NCBI GenBank assembly: GCA_016124275.1
Contig: WGOA01000005.1
Location: 1 to 43,091, forward strand
Source of the DNA: Bacteroidota bacterium
GTDB taxonomy: Bacteria; Bacteroidota; Bacteroidia; Chitinophagales; BACL12
DNA: 43,091 bases
Reading direction: 5' to 3'
Both the position numbers and the translations under genes were made by a program. The notes under the pieces were generated by a model, which made no database searches, was not told the origin of the DNA, and saw only the letters and a list, made by a program, of their open reading frames with translations. Positions 7,968 to 18,469 of the stretch are shown one piece after another; the first letter of the stretch is position 1; each line of letters opens with the position of its first letter.

Positions 7968-8924
7968 CTAAGCTTCCGAATTTCCATGCTCCGCAGCGGG
8001 GAGCGCATTTTCGTGCAGGAGTGCGCGCAAACCCGCAATTTCTGTGGCCTTATCCAGTTGCTCTTTGCCCCGGTAAAGGTTCTCCAGAATCAGGAGCATT
8101 TCCTGAAACATGCTGCGGTTGGACACGGGCATGTAGAACTCCGGACGGGCCTTTACCCCTGCCTTTTGCAGATTTTCTTCAATGTCGCGGGCGGTGACCA
8201 CAGCTCCATGCCGAAAAGGATAGAGGTAAAAAACAACCTGGTCTCGCAGCGCCGGGCGCGCAAAATTTAACAAGTATCCCTCCGTCACTGCCAGGAGTGG
8301 GTGCTGCGGAAAACGCACCCCGTAGACCGGCAATTCCAGTTGTTGGGCCAGAATCAGATAGAGCAAACCCAAGCTGAGTGGGTTGCCTTTGCGCGTTTCC
8401 AACAACGTACCGAGGTAGGCCGCGCGCGGGTCGCGGGCCAGGTCGTCAAGCCCGGCAAAACCCAAATGCCGGAACAACACCTGGTTGACCACATGAACTT
8501 TCTCCAGGGGAGTGAGGTACTGGGATAACTCCAGCCACACGGCGCGCCGCAATTCAGCCACTTTCTCGCGAATAGCGGTTTGGTCGCGTTCCGGGTAGGC
8601 ATAGCGGTCTAACAGCAAAGCCGCTTCCAGCAAGTCCTCGCCATCGTCTGCCGCCCAGCGCTCTATGGCTTTTCGAACATCGTTGTACTGGATGCGGTGC
8701 GTTAACTGCTCCACCCGCTCTTGCAACAGCGGATCCATGTTGTGTTCCCACGCTTTCTCCAGCAAAGGAATAATCGGCATGCCCTGCTCGGCCAGTCGTT
8801 CGGAAACGGAATGGTGAATGGCCTCATCAGGATCATCCAGTAAAAAAATCAGCGCCTCAATTTCTTTGGGCGAAAGAAAATTGGCAGACTGCGAATCAGA
8901 CGAAAGCAAATCGGGTGAAGGCAC
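7968..8924 (-). CDS. SirB1-like transglutaminase-fold protein
   Basis: A 318-residue protein starting at GTG (8924-8922). The central part matches the SirB1/transglutaminase-like (Transglut_core2) family: LRRAVWLELSQYL..., LEKVHVVNQVLFRHLGFAG, then RKGNPLSLGLLYLILAQQLELPVYGVRFPQHPLL, which is the most conserved block. No Cys is seen at the usual transglutaminase nucleophile position in that block, so it is probably not a classical transglutaminase. A 90-residue HEAT-like helical N-terminus (SERLAEQGMPIIPLLEKAW) precedes it. The C-terminal ~60 residues are helical. It starts 22 bases after the topA stop, so the two are likely co-transcribed. Function unknown; no link to topology control is known to me. 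Confidence 0.8.
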   Translation of the reverse strand: MPSPDLLSSDSQSANFLSPKEIEALIFLLDDPDEAIHHSVSERLAEQGMPIIPLLEKAWEHNMDPLLQERVEQLTHRIQYNDVRKAIERWAADDGEDLLEAALLLDRYAYPERDQTAIREKVAELRRAVWLELSQYLTPLEKVHVVNQVLFRHLGFAGLDDLARDPRAAYLGTLLETRKGNPLSLGLLYLILAQQLELPVYGVRFPQHPLLAVTEGYLLNFARPALRDQVVFYLYPFRHGAVVTARDIEENLQKAGVKARPEFYMPVSNRSMFQEMLLILENLYRGKEQLDKATEIAGLRALLHENALPAAEHGNSEA

Positions 8925-8946
8925 GCGGAAAGTTAGGCAAGTCTGT

Positions 8947-11280
<2,334 letters not shown>

Positions 11281-11344
11281 TCCAGAACGGGTTTGGGCAA
11301 AGCAAGAGGAGGCGTGTATAAAACAAACAACCCCGGGCAAATGG

Positions 11345-11369
11345 GGTTCAAAGGTATTTCTTTTGAACC
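11345..11369 (-). promoter_or_regulatory. topA promoter -7 element embedded in an inverted repeat
   Basis: The minus strand carries TACCTTTG (11356-11349), an exact TAnnTTTG, 69 bases before the topA ATG. The same bases form one arm of an inverted repeat, GGTTCAAA (11345-11352) and TTTGAACC (11362-11369), with a 9-base spacer. Confidence 0.55.
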
Positions 11370-11437
11370 GAAACGGACACCAACACCCTTTTTAGAAGCC
11401 GTTGGTGAACATTCAAGCGGGCCAAATGTGCCGGGAA

Positions 11438-13117
11438 TCAGGGTTTGTAGAGCAAGTTGCGCTGTAAGCCGAAGGGGCCGTCCCATTCCAGCAGGTAATG
11501 GGCAGGGGGCAAATCCAGGCCGGAAACACGCACCTGCGCTTCACCCTCTACGGATTGCGCATGCATAAGTTGTCCGGAAAGCGAAAACAAACGCAACGAT
11601 CCTGTGACAGGTTCGCCCCATACGACCTGCAATTCCGTGGATCCGGCAAACCAGGATTGCCAGTTTGACGCTGCCTCGATCGTCTGCAACCCAATGAGTG
11701 TGGCACCGCCAAAAATTACCACAGCCCCAGTGGGAAGATTGTCCGCCGTGCTGGTAAAAAACAAGGTGTCGCTAAAAACATCGGTGCTGGTTGGAGAATA
11801 GGACAATTCAATGTACCCACTTTCACCGGCAGCAATTTCTGCTGGCACAGACGCAATACTCAAGTCCGGGTGCGACACACTGGCTCCGCTAATCGAAATG
11901 GGTTGATTTCCATCTGCAACGAAGACCACCCGATGCCTGCTGACCCCTGTTGTGGTGAGGATGCCAAAATTGGCCTCCGTTTCGGTAAGCACAACGGTGC
12001 TCAGCACCGGCTCTACCGCTGTGGAGAGGTACGAACTGATTCGCTCGTCAAATTCCGGATGATCAATAAGCGGGTTGCGGTTGTCTTGCACTAAAAAGAT
12101 GGCGTCATTGCGGCGCTGCTCTACAATTTCCGGGGGAAAATTTCGGTGCCACCCGCGAAGAACGTTCTCTTGCCCGGCAGTGAGGAAGGAACCTTCGTTG
12201 CCGTAATGCAGATAAAAATAGAGCATACCGCGGGCTGTCCTGCCTTTGTGCGCATCGCGAACTTCAAACACCCCGCCTCCCCGTTTAGAGCCTCCCCCCG
12301 TCCAATCCGGGGTGGTAACATTGCCAAAGGGCAGGTTGCCCCGAACACTGTTGGCATTAGCATCTGAAATAAACAAATGGAATAGATCAGACTGCATTGG
12401 TTCAGCCGAACCAAATTCGCTTTGCGGCCAGGTGTGCTCGGTGTTGACGTTGTCGCTGTTCTGTGCGTCGGTGCGATCAATGTAGCCGGCAACAATGCGG
12501 GCCGTGTAACAATCTTCCAGCGTGTTGACCAGGGCACCGGCCCCATTGACCCGCTGGTTGTCTATGACCATGTACATTTCATCGCGGGCCGGCGTGTAAC
12601 CCAAACTGATGTGGCCGTCAATGAGGTTGCTCAATGCGGTTTTCAACGCTTCCTGACTGAGGTCTTGCGTGGGCAGGTAATAGCTTTCCGGATAAACCCC
12701 TCGCCCTGTGAGATCAACTGTGAGGTTGCCTTCATAGAAATTGGTGACCAGCACCAGTTCGCTGTTGTGCGGAATGTTATGGCGCGGTGAAAAACGAACC
12801 GTGATAGTAACTGCAGCCCCTGCTGCAATCGTCCAGGCGGTGTCCAGTGCCTCAAATGCCGGGTTATAGGTATTGGCGTCGCTGATGGTAATCTCCCCTT
12901 CGCCCGTATTGGTTAATTCCAGCGAAAGCTCTGCGGGATCATCCGTGAAGACGTCGCCAAAGGCCAGCGCAGACGAGGAAAGCTCCAGCGTTTGCGCAAC
13001 ACTGGAAAAACTTACCGGTACAAAGAGCACCAGCCAGGAGAGCAAGCGCAAGGTATTCCGGCGCTTTGAAAACAAACGAAGCGTTAAGGTATTCACCGCA
13101 CAAAGGTAAGACGGCAT
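11438..13117 (-). CDS. Secreted endonuclease I family nuclease with flanking ASH-like domains
   Basis: Up to 559 residues. After a signal peptide ending SVAQ comes an ASH-like 'choice-of-anchor D' domain (about 43-141). The endonuclease I (EndA/Vvn-type, beta-beta-alpha metal) domain spans about 150-368. Its NTEHTWPQS (225-233) contains the catalytic His, followed by MQSDLFHLF, RGNLPFG, KGRTARGMLYFYLHY and DNRNPLIDHPEF. A second ASH-like domain follows (about 375-465), then a short C-terminal segment resembling a T9SS tail (HYLLEW, Arg near the end). It is likely an extracellular DNase for nutrient scavenging or biofilm DNA. Start: an ATG at 13117 exists, but an exact -7 box (13101-13108) lies just inside it. 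A TTG at 13075 would give a better signal peptide (MFSKRRNTLRLLSW...), so the true start may be 13075. Confidence 0.9.
   Translation of the reverse strand: MPSYLCAVNTLTLRLFSKRRNTLRLLSWLVLFVPVSFSSVAQTLELSSSALAFGDVFTDDPAELSLELTNTGEGEITISDANTYNPAFEALDTAWTIAAGAAVTITVRFSPRHNIPHNSELVLVTNFYEGNLTVDLTGRGVYPESYYLPTQDLSQEALKTALSNLIDGHISLGYTPARDEMYMVIDNQRVNGAGALVNTLEDCYTARIVAGYIDRTDAQNSDNVNTEHTWPQSEFGSAEPMQSDLFHLFISDANANSVRGNLPFGNVTTPDWTGGGSKRGGGVFEVRDAHKGRTARGMLYFYLHYGNEGSFLTAGQENVLRGWHRNFPPEIVEQRRNDAIFLVQDNRNPLIDHPEFDERISSYLSTAVEPVLSTVVLTETEANFGILTTTGVSRHRVVFVADGNQPISISGASVSHPDLSIASVPAEIAAGESGYIELSYSPTSTDVFSDTLFFTSTADNLPTGAVVIFGGATLIGLQTIEAASNWQSWFAGSTELQVVWGEPVTGSLRLFSLSGQLMHAQSVEGEAQVRVSGLDLPPAHYLLEWDGPFGLQRNLLYKP
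13101..13108 (-). promoter_or_regulatory. -7 element for the endonuclease I gene
   Basis: The minus strand reads TACCTTTG, an exact TAnnTTTG. Transcription would start near 13095, downstream of the ATG at 13117, which argues for initiation at TTG 13075. Confidence 0.5.
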
Positions 13118-13124
13118 AACTTTG
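13117..13124 (+). promoter_or_regulatory. -7 element for purB
   Basis: TAACTTTG, an exact TAnnTTTG match, lies 35 bases before the purB ATG. Only 8 bases separate it from the oppositely oriented -7 box at 13101-13108, so the two promoters overlap. Confidence 0.55.
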
Positions 13125-13158
13125 TCCGGGAAATGCCTCTCACACCCTTCCAGAACAT

Positions 13159-14505
13159 ATGGCTTTATCAGAATTGACGGCTATTGGCCCTGTAGATGGC
13201 CGTTATGCGTCCAAAACGCGCGAATTAAGCCCCTATTTCTCCGAATTTGCGCTCATCCGCTACCGCTTGCGCGTTGAAGTGGAGTACTTTTTGGCCCTTG
13301 TGGACCTGGGCTTACCCCAACTGGACGACCTCCCCGATGATGCCCCGGAGACCATCCGTGCCCTGGTGGACGATTTTACCGAGCGCGAAGCCTCCGCCAT
13401 CAAGGAGATCGAAAAAACCACTAACCACGACGTTAAAGCTGTGGAGTATTGGATGAAGGAGCGTTTCTCGGCCATCGGTTTGGAAGATTGGATGGAGTTT
13501 GTCCACTTCGGACTCACGTCGCAGGACATCAACAACACGGCCATTCCCATGGCCCTGAAGGCCGCCTGCCGCTCGGTGTACCAACCCGCAGTGCGCGATG
13601 TGATTTCCAGGCTTGATGCGCTGTCAAAAGAGTGGTGGAACATTCCTATGCTGGCCCGCACCCACGGACAACCCGCCTCCCCTACCCGCCTGGGCAAAGA
13701 AATCAAGGTGTTCGTTGACCGCCTGGAATCGCAGTTCGCTGAGTTTAATGCGTTGCCGCATACGGGCAAATTTGGCGGGGCCACGGGCAATTTTAACGCC
13801 CACCACGCCGCTTATCCCGACATTGACTGGCCGGGATTTGGCAACGTTTTTCTGAGCGATTACCTGAGTCTGGAACGCCAGCAATGGACCACCCAGATTG
13901 AACAGTACGATGGTCTTGCGGCGCGTTTTGATAATATGAAAAGAATCAATACTATATTAATTGATCTATGCAGGGACCTCTGGCAGTACATCGCCATGAA
14001 TTACTTCCAACAGCGGGTAGAAGCGGGTGAAGTGGGCTCTTCGGCCATGCCGCATAAAGTCAATCCCATTGATTTCGAAAATGCAGAAGGCAACCTCGGC
14101 CTGGCCAATGCCCTTCTGGAGCACCTCAGCGCCAAGTTGCCCATTTCGCGGTTGCAGCGCGACCTGACCGATTCCACCGTTAGCCGCTCCATTGGCGTGC
14201 CGTTTGCGCATACGCTGATCGCGTTGCGGGCCATTCGAAAAGGTCTGGACAAGCTCACGGTCAACAAAGAGGCGATTCACTCCGACCTGGACCAAAACTG
14301 GGCGGTGCTGGCCGAAGCCATTCAAACCATTCTTCGCCGCGAATTTTTTCCAGAGCCCTACGAGAAACTGAAGGCCCTTACCCGAACTGGCGAAAAAATT
14401 ACCCCTGCCACCATCAAGGCGTTTATTCAGGATCTGGACATTGACCCTGACGTAAAAGCCGAGTTGTTCGCCTTGCGCCCGGATACCTATATCGGCATGC
14501 CATGA
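13159..14505 (+). CDS. purB: Adenylosuccinate lyase (E. coli-type)
   Basis: A 448-residue fumarase/aspartase-superfamily enzyme that cleaves SAICAR to AICAR and adenylosuccinate to AMP, each with release of fumarate. The N-terminus ELTAIGPVDGRYASKTREL is characteristic of the long E. coli-type PurB (456 residues). Catalytic elements are FGLTSQDINNT (about 117-127), ARTHGQPASPT with His169, and the mobile signature loop GSSAMPHKVNP (293-303). It ends in ATGA, where the start of the DUF5522 gene overlaps its stop. Its own promoter candidate is at 13117-13124. No other purine gene is adjacent. Confidence 0.95.
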   Translation: MALSELTAIGPVDGRYASKTRELSPYFSEFALIRYRLRVEVEYFLALVDLGLPQLDDLPDDAPETIRALVDDFTEREASAIKEIEKTTNHDVKAVEYWMKERFSAIGLEDWMEFVHFGLTSQDINNTAIPMALKAACRSVYQPAVRDVISRLDALSKEWWNIPMLARTHGQPASPTRLGKEIKVFVDRLESQFAEFNALPHTGKFGGATGNFNAHHAAYPDIDWPGFGNVFLSDYLSLERQQWTTQIEQYDGLAARFDNMKRINTILIDLCRDLWQYIAMNYFQQRVEAGEVGSSAMPHKVNPIDFENAEGNLGLANALLEHLSAKLPISRLQRDLTDSTVSRSIGVPFAHTLIALRAIRKGLDKLTVNKEAIHSDLDQNWAVLAEAIQTILRREFFPEPYEKLKALTRTGEKITPATIKAFIQDLDIDPDVKAELFALRPDTYIGMP

Positions 14506-14705
14506 ACGACCAGGCCAGCAATCCCGAACGCCGCTCCTGCCGCCAGCCGGCTTTGCAAGCGGGGCTGCACTACTATTTTGATCCTTTCGGTAGAATGGTG
14601 TTTACCGCGCACTACTTGCTGGAACGGGGATACTGTTGCAAAAGCGGCTGCAGGCATTGTCCGTATGGCTATGCTCCGCCAACGGATTCGCCTGATTCCA
14701 AATAG
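14502..14705 (+). CDS. DUF5522 small Cys-rich protein
   Basis: A 67-residue protein whose start overlaps the purB stop by four bases (ATGA), implying translational coupling. The core reads HYYFDPFGRMVFTAHYLLERGYCC followed by KSGCRHCPYG. This CC-x3-C-x2-C cluster with following PYG is the DUF5522 pattern, a small family found widely next to housekeeping genes in Bacteroidota and Proteobacteria. Four cysteines plus a His in this spacing suggest a bound zinc ion or Fe-S cluster, but no ligand or activity is known to me. The 51-bp gap after it contains nothing recognisable, and the next gene is convergent. Confidence 0.8.
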   Translation: MNDQASNPERRSCRQPALQAGLHYYFDPFGRMVFTAHYLLERGYCCKSGCRHCPYGYAPPTDSPDSK

Positions 14706-14756
14706 CAGCAAAGGCCAACATCCAAACCTTGGGCTGCAGCAGCGTGCCTCTCACTG

Positions 14757-16010
14757 CTAATCAAAACGCAACGCCTGAATCGGGTTAACCCGGGTCACGA
14801 GCCAACTGGGCAACAACAAAAAAGCCGTACATACCACCAGCGTCAACACATTGAGCACCACCACACGCATAGGATCAATGACAACCGGCGCTTCGGTTAC
14901 GTAATACGACTCTTCCGGAAGTCGGATCAAGCCAAACTCCTGCTGAGCTAGGCACAGTCCAATGCCGAGCACGTTGCCCCAAAACAAGCCTATGCCGATT
15001 ATCCAGGCGGCGTGCCAGAGAAAAATGCGCCGAACCGCCCAGTCGCCGGCGCCCAGCGCTTTGAGCACCCCGATCATGTGGGTGCGTTCCAGGATCAGAA
15101 TCAGCAGGGAGGTAACCATGTTGATGACCGCCACAATCATCATCAGGGTCAGGACGATCCCTTCGTTTTGCCCTTGAAGATTCAACCAGTCAAAAATGTT
15201 GGGTTCCAGCTGCCGAATGCTGGCCACGCTCAGAAAAGGCCCGGCCTCAACGTCGATGATTTCGGTCCAGGCCTGCAGCGCTGCGGGATCGTCGGCGTTG
15301 TCCAGGAACACTTCGAATCCACCCACTTCGTCGTCGGCCCAGCCGTTAATGCGCCGCAGGTGACGGATGTCTGCCAGGGCAAAAAGTTTGTCGTATTCCT
15401 CCAGGCCAGTGTGGTAAATGCCGGTTACGATGAATTCGCGGGCGCGCTGGCGGAATTTGCCTTCGTCACTTTGATCGATAAAAAAGACAGCCAGCTCGTC
15501 GCCCGTTTTAAACCCCAGCCGTTTTTGCGTGGAGCGCGAGATGAGAATCCCGTTATCCACCTCAGGAGCTGCCCCGTCCAGCGGGTCCCCTTCGACCAAA
15601 AACGGGCTGAATGACTCCCAGTCAAAATCAGGACCGACACCGCGCACAATGATGCCCTCAATGTCCTGGCCGTTTTTGATGATGCCGGCTTTGCGCCCAA
15701 ACACCTGCACATGCCGAACGCCGGGCCTTTGCGCCAACACCGGATAAAAAGCCTGATTGGCCGAAATGGGGAGGTCGTCAAAGGTCTGGCGGTCCTGACG
15801 GCTGTCCAGTTGGGTAATCAACACATGGCCCATAAAGCCATACACCTTGTCGCTGATGGTTTGTTGAAAGCCGCGCACCAGCGAGCTGGTGATGATCATC
15901 ACGGCAAGGCTGAGCGAAATGGCCACCGTAGCAATGCGAATGATGAGCCGGGAAAAGGCTTTTGAACGCGTGCGCGCCAGGCGCTGGGTGACAAACCAGG
16001 CGAGTTTCAA
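14757..16010 (-). CDS. FtsX/LolE-type ABC transporter permease
   Basis: A 417-residue MacB/FtsX-like permease of the kind annotated as LolC/LolE in Bacteroidota. Topology by eye: cytosolic basic N-terminus (RLARTRSKAFSRLIIRIA), TM1 at about 25-45, a large periplasmic domain (about 46-275), then three TM helices near 278-305 (TLMMIVAVINMVTSLLILIL), 325-350 and 375-395, with a basic loop ending VNPIQALRFD. The start is TTG (16010-16008); no ATG lies close enough to keep the conserved N-terminus. It may move lipoproteins or other lipids out of the inner membrane together with an ATPase encoded elsewhere, since no ABC ATPase is in this window. It is divergent from the NamZ-like gene and separated by 110 bp. 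Confidence 0.85.
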   Translation of the reverse strand: MKLAWFVTQRLARTRSKAFSRLIIRIATVAISLSLAVMIITSSLVRGFQQTISDKVYGFMGHVLITQLDSRQDRQTFDDLPISANQAFYPVLAQRPGVRHVQVFGRKAGIIKNGQDIEGIIVRGVGPDFDWESFSPFLVEGDPLDGAAPEVDNGILISRSTQKRLGFKTGDELAVFFIDQSDEGKFRQRAREFIVTGIYHTGLEEYDKLFALADIRHLRRINGWADDEVGGFEVFLDNADDPAALQAWTEIIDVEAGPFLSVASIRQLEPNIFDWLNLQGQNEGIVLTLMMIVAVINMVTSLLILILERTHMIGVLKALGAGDWAVRRIFLWHAAWIIGIGLFWGNVLGIGLCLAQQEFGLIRLPEESYYVTEAPVVIDPMRVVVLNVLTLVVCTAFLLLPSWLVTRVNPIQALRFD

Positions 16011-16120
16011 GAGGATTGGCAGGAAAGTTGGGGATAAACCCGGTGGGCAAAGTCAGGCAATTGCAGATATTTGGGCATGAGTACTCCGGGCGTTCACCGC
16101 GCTGTAAAAATGAACAATCT

Positions 16121-17413
16121 ATGCCAATTGCCCGCCTGAATCCAAGGTTGTTGCTGCTTTGCGTGGTCTGGATGCTGGCGCTTGGACCTTCGTGCGCGCA
16201 AGGGGCAACGAAACAGGCTCCTCCTTTTGATGCTGACAGCACGACGGTGCAAAGCCAAACAAGCACAGCGAGCGCGTACGATGACGCACAGGAGCTTGCT
16301 TCGGTGGCAACAGGCGCCGATCAGACCCAGCGCTGGCTGCCCTTGTTGGCCGGCAAGCGCATCGGGTTGGTGGTCAACCAAACTTCCCTCATTGACCAAG
16401 AGCATTTGGTCGACACCCTGCTGGCTTTGGGCCAACAGATCCAGGTCATTTTTGCCCCGGAACACGGGTTTCGGGGCACTGCAGATGCCGGTGCCTTCAT
16501 CCGCGACGGAGTAGATGAACGCAGCCAGCTGCGCGTTACTTCGCTGTATGGGGCCAATAAAAAACCCACAAAGGAGCAATTGCAGGGTCTTGATCTCCTG
16601 ATTTTTGACATTCAGGACGTAGGAGCCCGTTTTTACACCTACATCAGCACCCTGCATTATGTCATGGAGGCCTGCGCAGAACAGGGAATTCCGCTGCTCG
16701 TCCTGGATCGGCCAAACCCCAACGGGCACTACACGGACGGTCCCATTTTAGACCCTGCCTACCGCTCCTTTGTGGGCATGCACCCAATCCCCGTGGTACA
16801 CGGAATGACCGTCGGCGAATTGGCGCAAATGATCAATGGCGAGGGTTGGCTGGCCAACAAGACCAAAGCAAAGCTGACCGTGGTCCCGTGCAGCGGATGG
16901 GACCATAAAAAAAGATATGCTGCCCCTGTTCCCCCCTCCCCCAACCTTCGCACCGAACGCAGCATTTTGCTGTACCCTTCGCTTTGCTTCTTTGAAGGAA
17001 CGGTGGTCAGCGTTGGCCGCGGCACCCCCTGGCCGTTTGAGGTGATCGGTCATCCGTCGTTTAGCATAGGAAGTTTCATGTTTACACCCCAACCCGGTCC
17101 AGGCGCAGCGCATCCATTGCTGGAAGGCGAAACTTGCCTGGGCAGCAGTTTTCAAAGCCTTTCGGTCCAAGCGCTTCGCGAGCAAAAGCAACTCATGCTC
17201 GGTCCGCTGATTGCCTACCATGAATTCATCAGCCGCCAACAAGCAAAACCCTTTTTCCTTGAAAACGGGTTCTTTGACCGGCTGGCCGGTACGGATCAAT
17301 TGCGCATCCAATTGGAAGCAGGCCTGAGTGAAGATGCCATCCGCGCCTCCTGGTCAGAGGGTTTACGAGCCTTTCGCCAGGCGAGGAAACCCTATTTGTT
17401 GTATCCTGAATAA
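16121..17413 (+). CDS. NamZ-like exo-beta-N-acetylmuramidase (DUF1343)
   Basis: 430 residues from the ATG at 16121, which begins a good export signal (MPIARLNPRLLLLCVVWMLA). A longer in-frame start at 16016 would place the signal internally. The signal region ends GPSC, which is a poor lipobox, so SPI cleavage is more likely. The DUF1343 domain (peptidoglycan recycling exo-muramidase, family GH171) starts at about residue 75: RIGLVVNQTS, VIFAPEHGFRGTADAG (Glu114 in the EHGFRG motif), LLIFDIQDVGARFYTYI (about 159-175) and LDRPNPNG. The family releases MurNAc from the non-reducing end of muropeptide sugar chains. A 40-residue low-complexity Thr/Ser/Gln linker follows the signal. fmt begins 12 bases after the stop, so they probably share a transcript. 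Confidence 0.9.
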   Translation: MPIARLNPRLLLLCVVWMLALGPSCAQGATKQAPPFDADSTTVQSQTSTASAYDDAQELASVATGADQTQRWLPLLAGKRIGLVVNQTSLIDQEHLVDTLLALGQQIQVIFAPEHGFRGTADAGAFIRDGVDERSQLRVTSLYGANKKPTKEQLQGLDLLIFDIQDVGARFYTYISTLHYVMEACAEQGIPLLVLDRPNPNGHYTDGPILDPAYRSFVGMHPIPVVHGMTVGELAQMINGEGWLANKTKAKLTVVPCSGWDHKKRYAAPVPPSPNLRTERSILLYPSLCFFEGTVVSVGRGTPWPFEVIGHPSFSIGSFMFTPQPGPGAAHPLLEGETCLGSSFQSLSVQALREQKQLMLGPLIAYHEFISRQQAKPFFLENGFFDRLAGTDQLRIQLEAGLSEDAIRASWSEGLRAFRQARKPYLLYPE

Positions 17414-17425
17414 AAGACTAGTTGC

Positions 17426-18445
17426 TTGAATCGCCATCCTAACCTTCGCCTGGTGTTCATGGGAACCCCTGATTTTGCCGTGGCTCCGCTCCAGGCGCTC
17501 GTGGAAGCGGGTTGGAACGTGGTAGGCGTGGTAACCGCTCCGGATAAACCGAGCGGTCGCGGATTGCAGCTTCAACCTTCGCCCGTAAAAAAATACGCGT
17601 TGGAACACGCGCTGCCATTGCTGCAGCCGACCAACCTGAAAGACCCCACCTTTCAGCAAGAATTGGCCGAATGGCAGGCAGAGCTCCAGGTGGTCGTGGC
17701 GTTCAGGATGCTGCCCGAAGCCGTTTGGAACATGCCGCCACTGGGAAGCATAAACCTGCACGCGTCGCTTTTGCCCGCTTACCGGGGCGCGGCGCCGATT
17801 CACCGCGCGGTGATGAACGGCGAAACGGAAACGGGGTTAACCACGTTCTTTTTGCGCCATGCCATCGACACGGGCGACTTGCTCGATCAGGTGCGGTTGG
17901 CCATCGGTCCGGAGGAAACCACGGGCGAACTGCACGATCGCATGATGGTCCTGGGTGCGGAATTGGTGCTGAGCAGCGTAGAAAAAATTTCGAAGGGCCA
18001 GGTGAACGGCCAGCCGCAGCCTCCAGGCGAAAACTACCCCACGGCCCCCAAAATTTTCCGGGACGACACTCAAATCGATTGGAACCGACCCGCCGCGGAC
18101 TTGCACAATCTTGTTCGGGGACTGAGCCCTTCGCCCGCTGCCTGGACCACCTGGCAAGGCAAGACCCTAAAAATTTACCGAACCCGTTTGGTGCCGGAAC
18201 ACCTCCCAAAACTTCCAGCCTCGCCACAAGGTATTTTTCTAACGGAAGCAACCAAATCCAGCCAGCGGCTGACGGGAAGCATAGACGAACATATCCTGCT
18301 AAATGCTGAACCGGGAGCCTGCTATGTTTGCGGGCATCAGGCCTGGATGAAGTGCGCTGACCAATGGCTGGAAATTCTGGAGCTGCAACCCGAGGGCCGA
18401 AAACGCATGCCTGTTTCTGCGTGGATTCAAGGCCTGCGTGCGTGA
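17426..18445 (+). CDS. fmt: Methionyl-tRNA formyltransferase
   Basis: A 339-residue enzyme that formylates initiator Met-tRNA using 10-formyl-THF. The N-terminal domain has LRLVFMGTPDFAV, TAPDKPSGRGLQLQPSPVK, VVVAFRMLPEAVW and SINLHASLLPAYRGAAPIHRAV (catalytic Asn and His). AIDTGDLL carries the catalytic Asp. The OB-like C-terminal domain starts at about 215 (YPTAPKIFRDDTQIDW, LVRGLSPSPAAWT). Initiation must be at TTG 17426: the next in-frame ATG (17459) starts at MGTP and would remove the first beta strand. It sits 12 bases behind the NamZ-like gene, and its 3' end converges with the unknown gene at 18470. Confidence 0.95.
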   Translation: MNRHPNLRLVFMGTPDFAVAPLQALVEAGWNVVGVVTAPDKPSGRGLQLQPSPVKKYALEHALPLLQPTNLKDPTFQQELAEWQAELQVVVAFRMLPEAVWNMPPLGSINLHASLLPAYRGAAPIHRAVMNGETETGLTTFFLRHAIDTGDLLDQVRLAIGPEETTGELHDRMMVLGAELVLSSVEKISKGQVNGQPQPPGENYPTAPKIFRDDTQIDWNRPAADLHNLVRGLSPSPAAWTTWQGKTLKIYRTRLVPEHLPKLPASPQGIFLTEATKSSQRLTGSIDEHILLNAEPGACYVCGHQAWMKCADQWLEILELQPEGRKRMPVSAWIQGLRA

Positions 18446-18469
18446 ATTGGAGCGCTCGTTTATTCCAAC

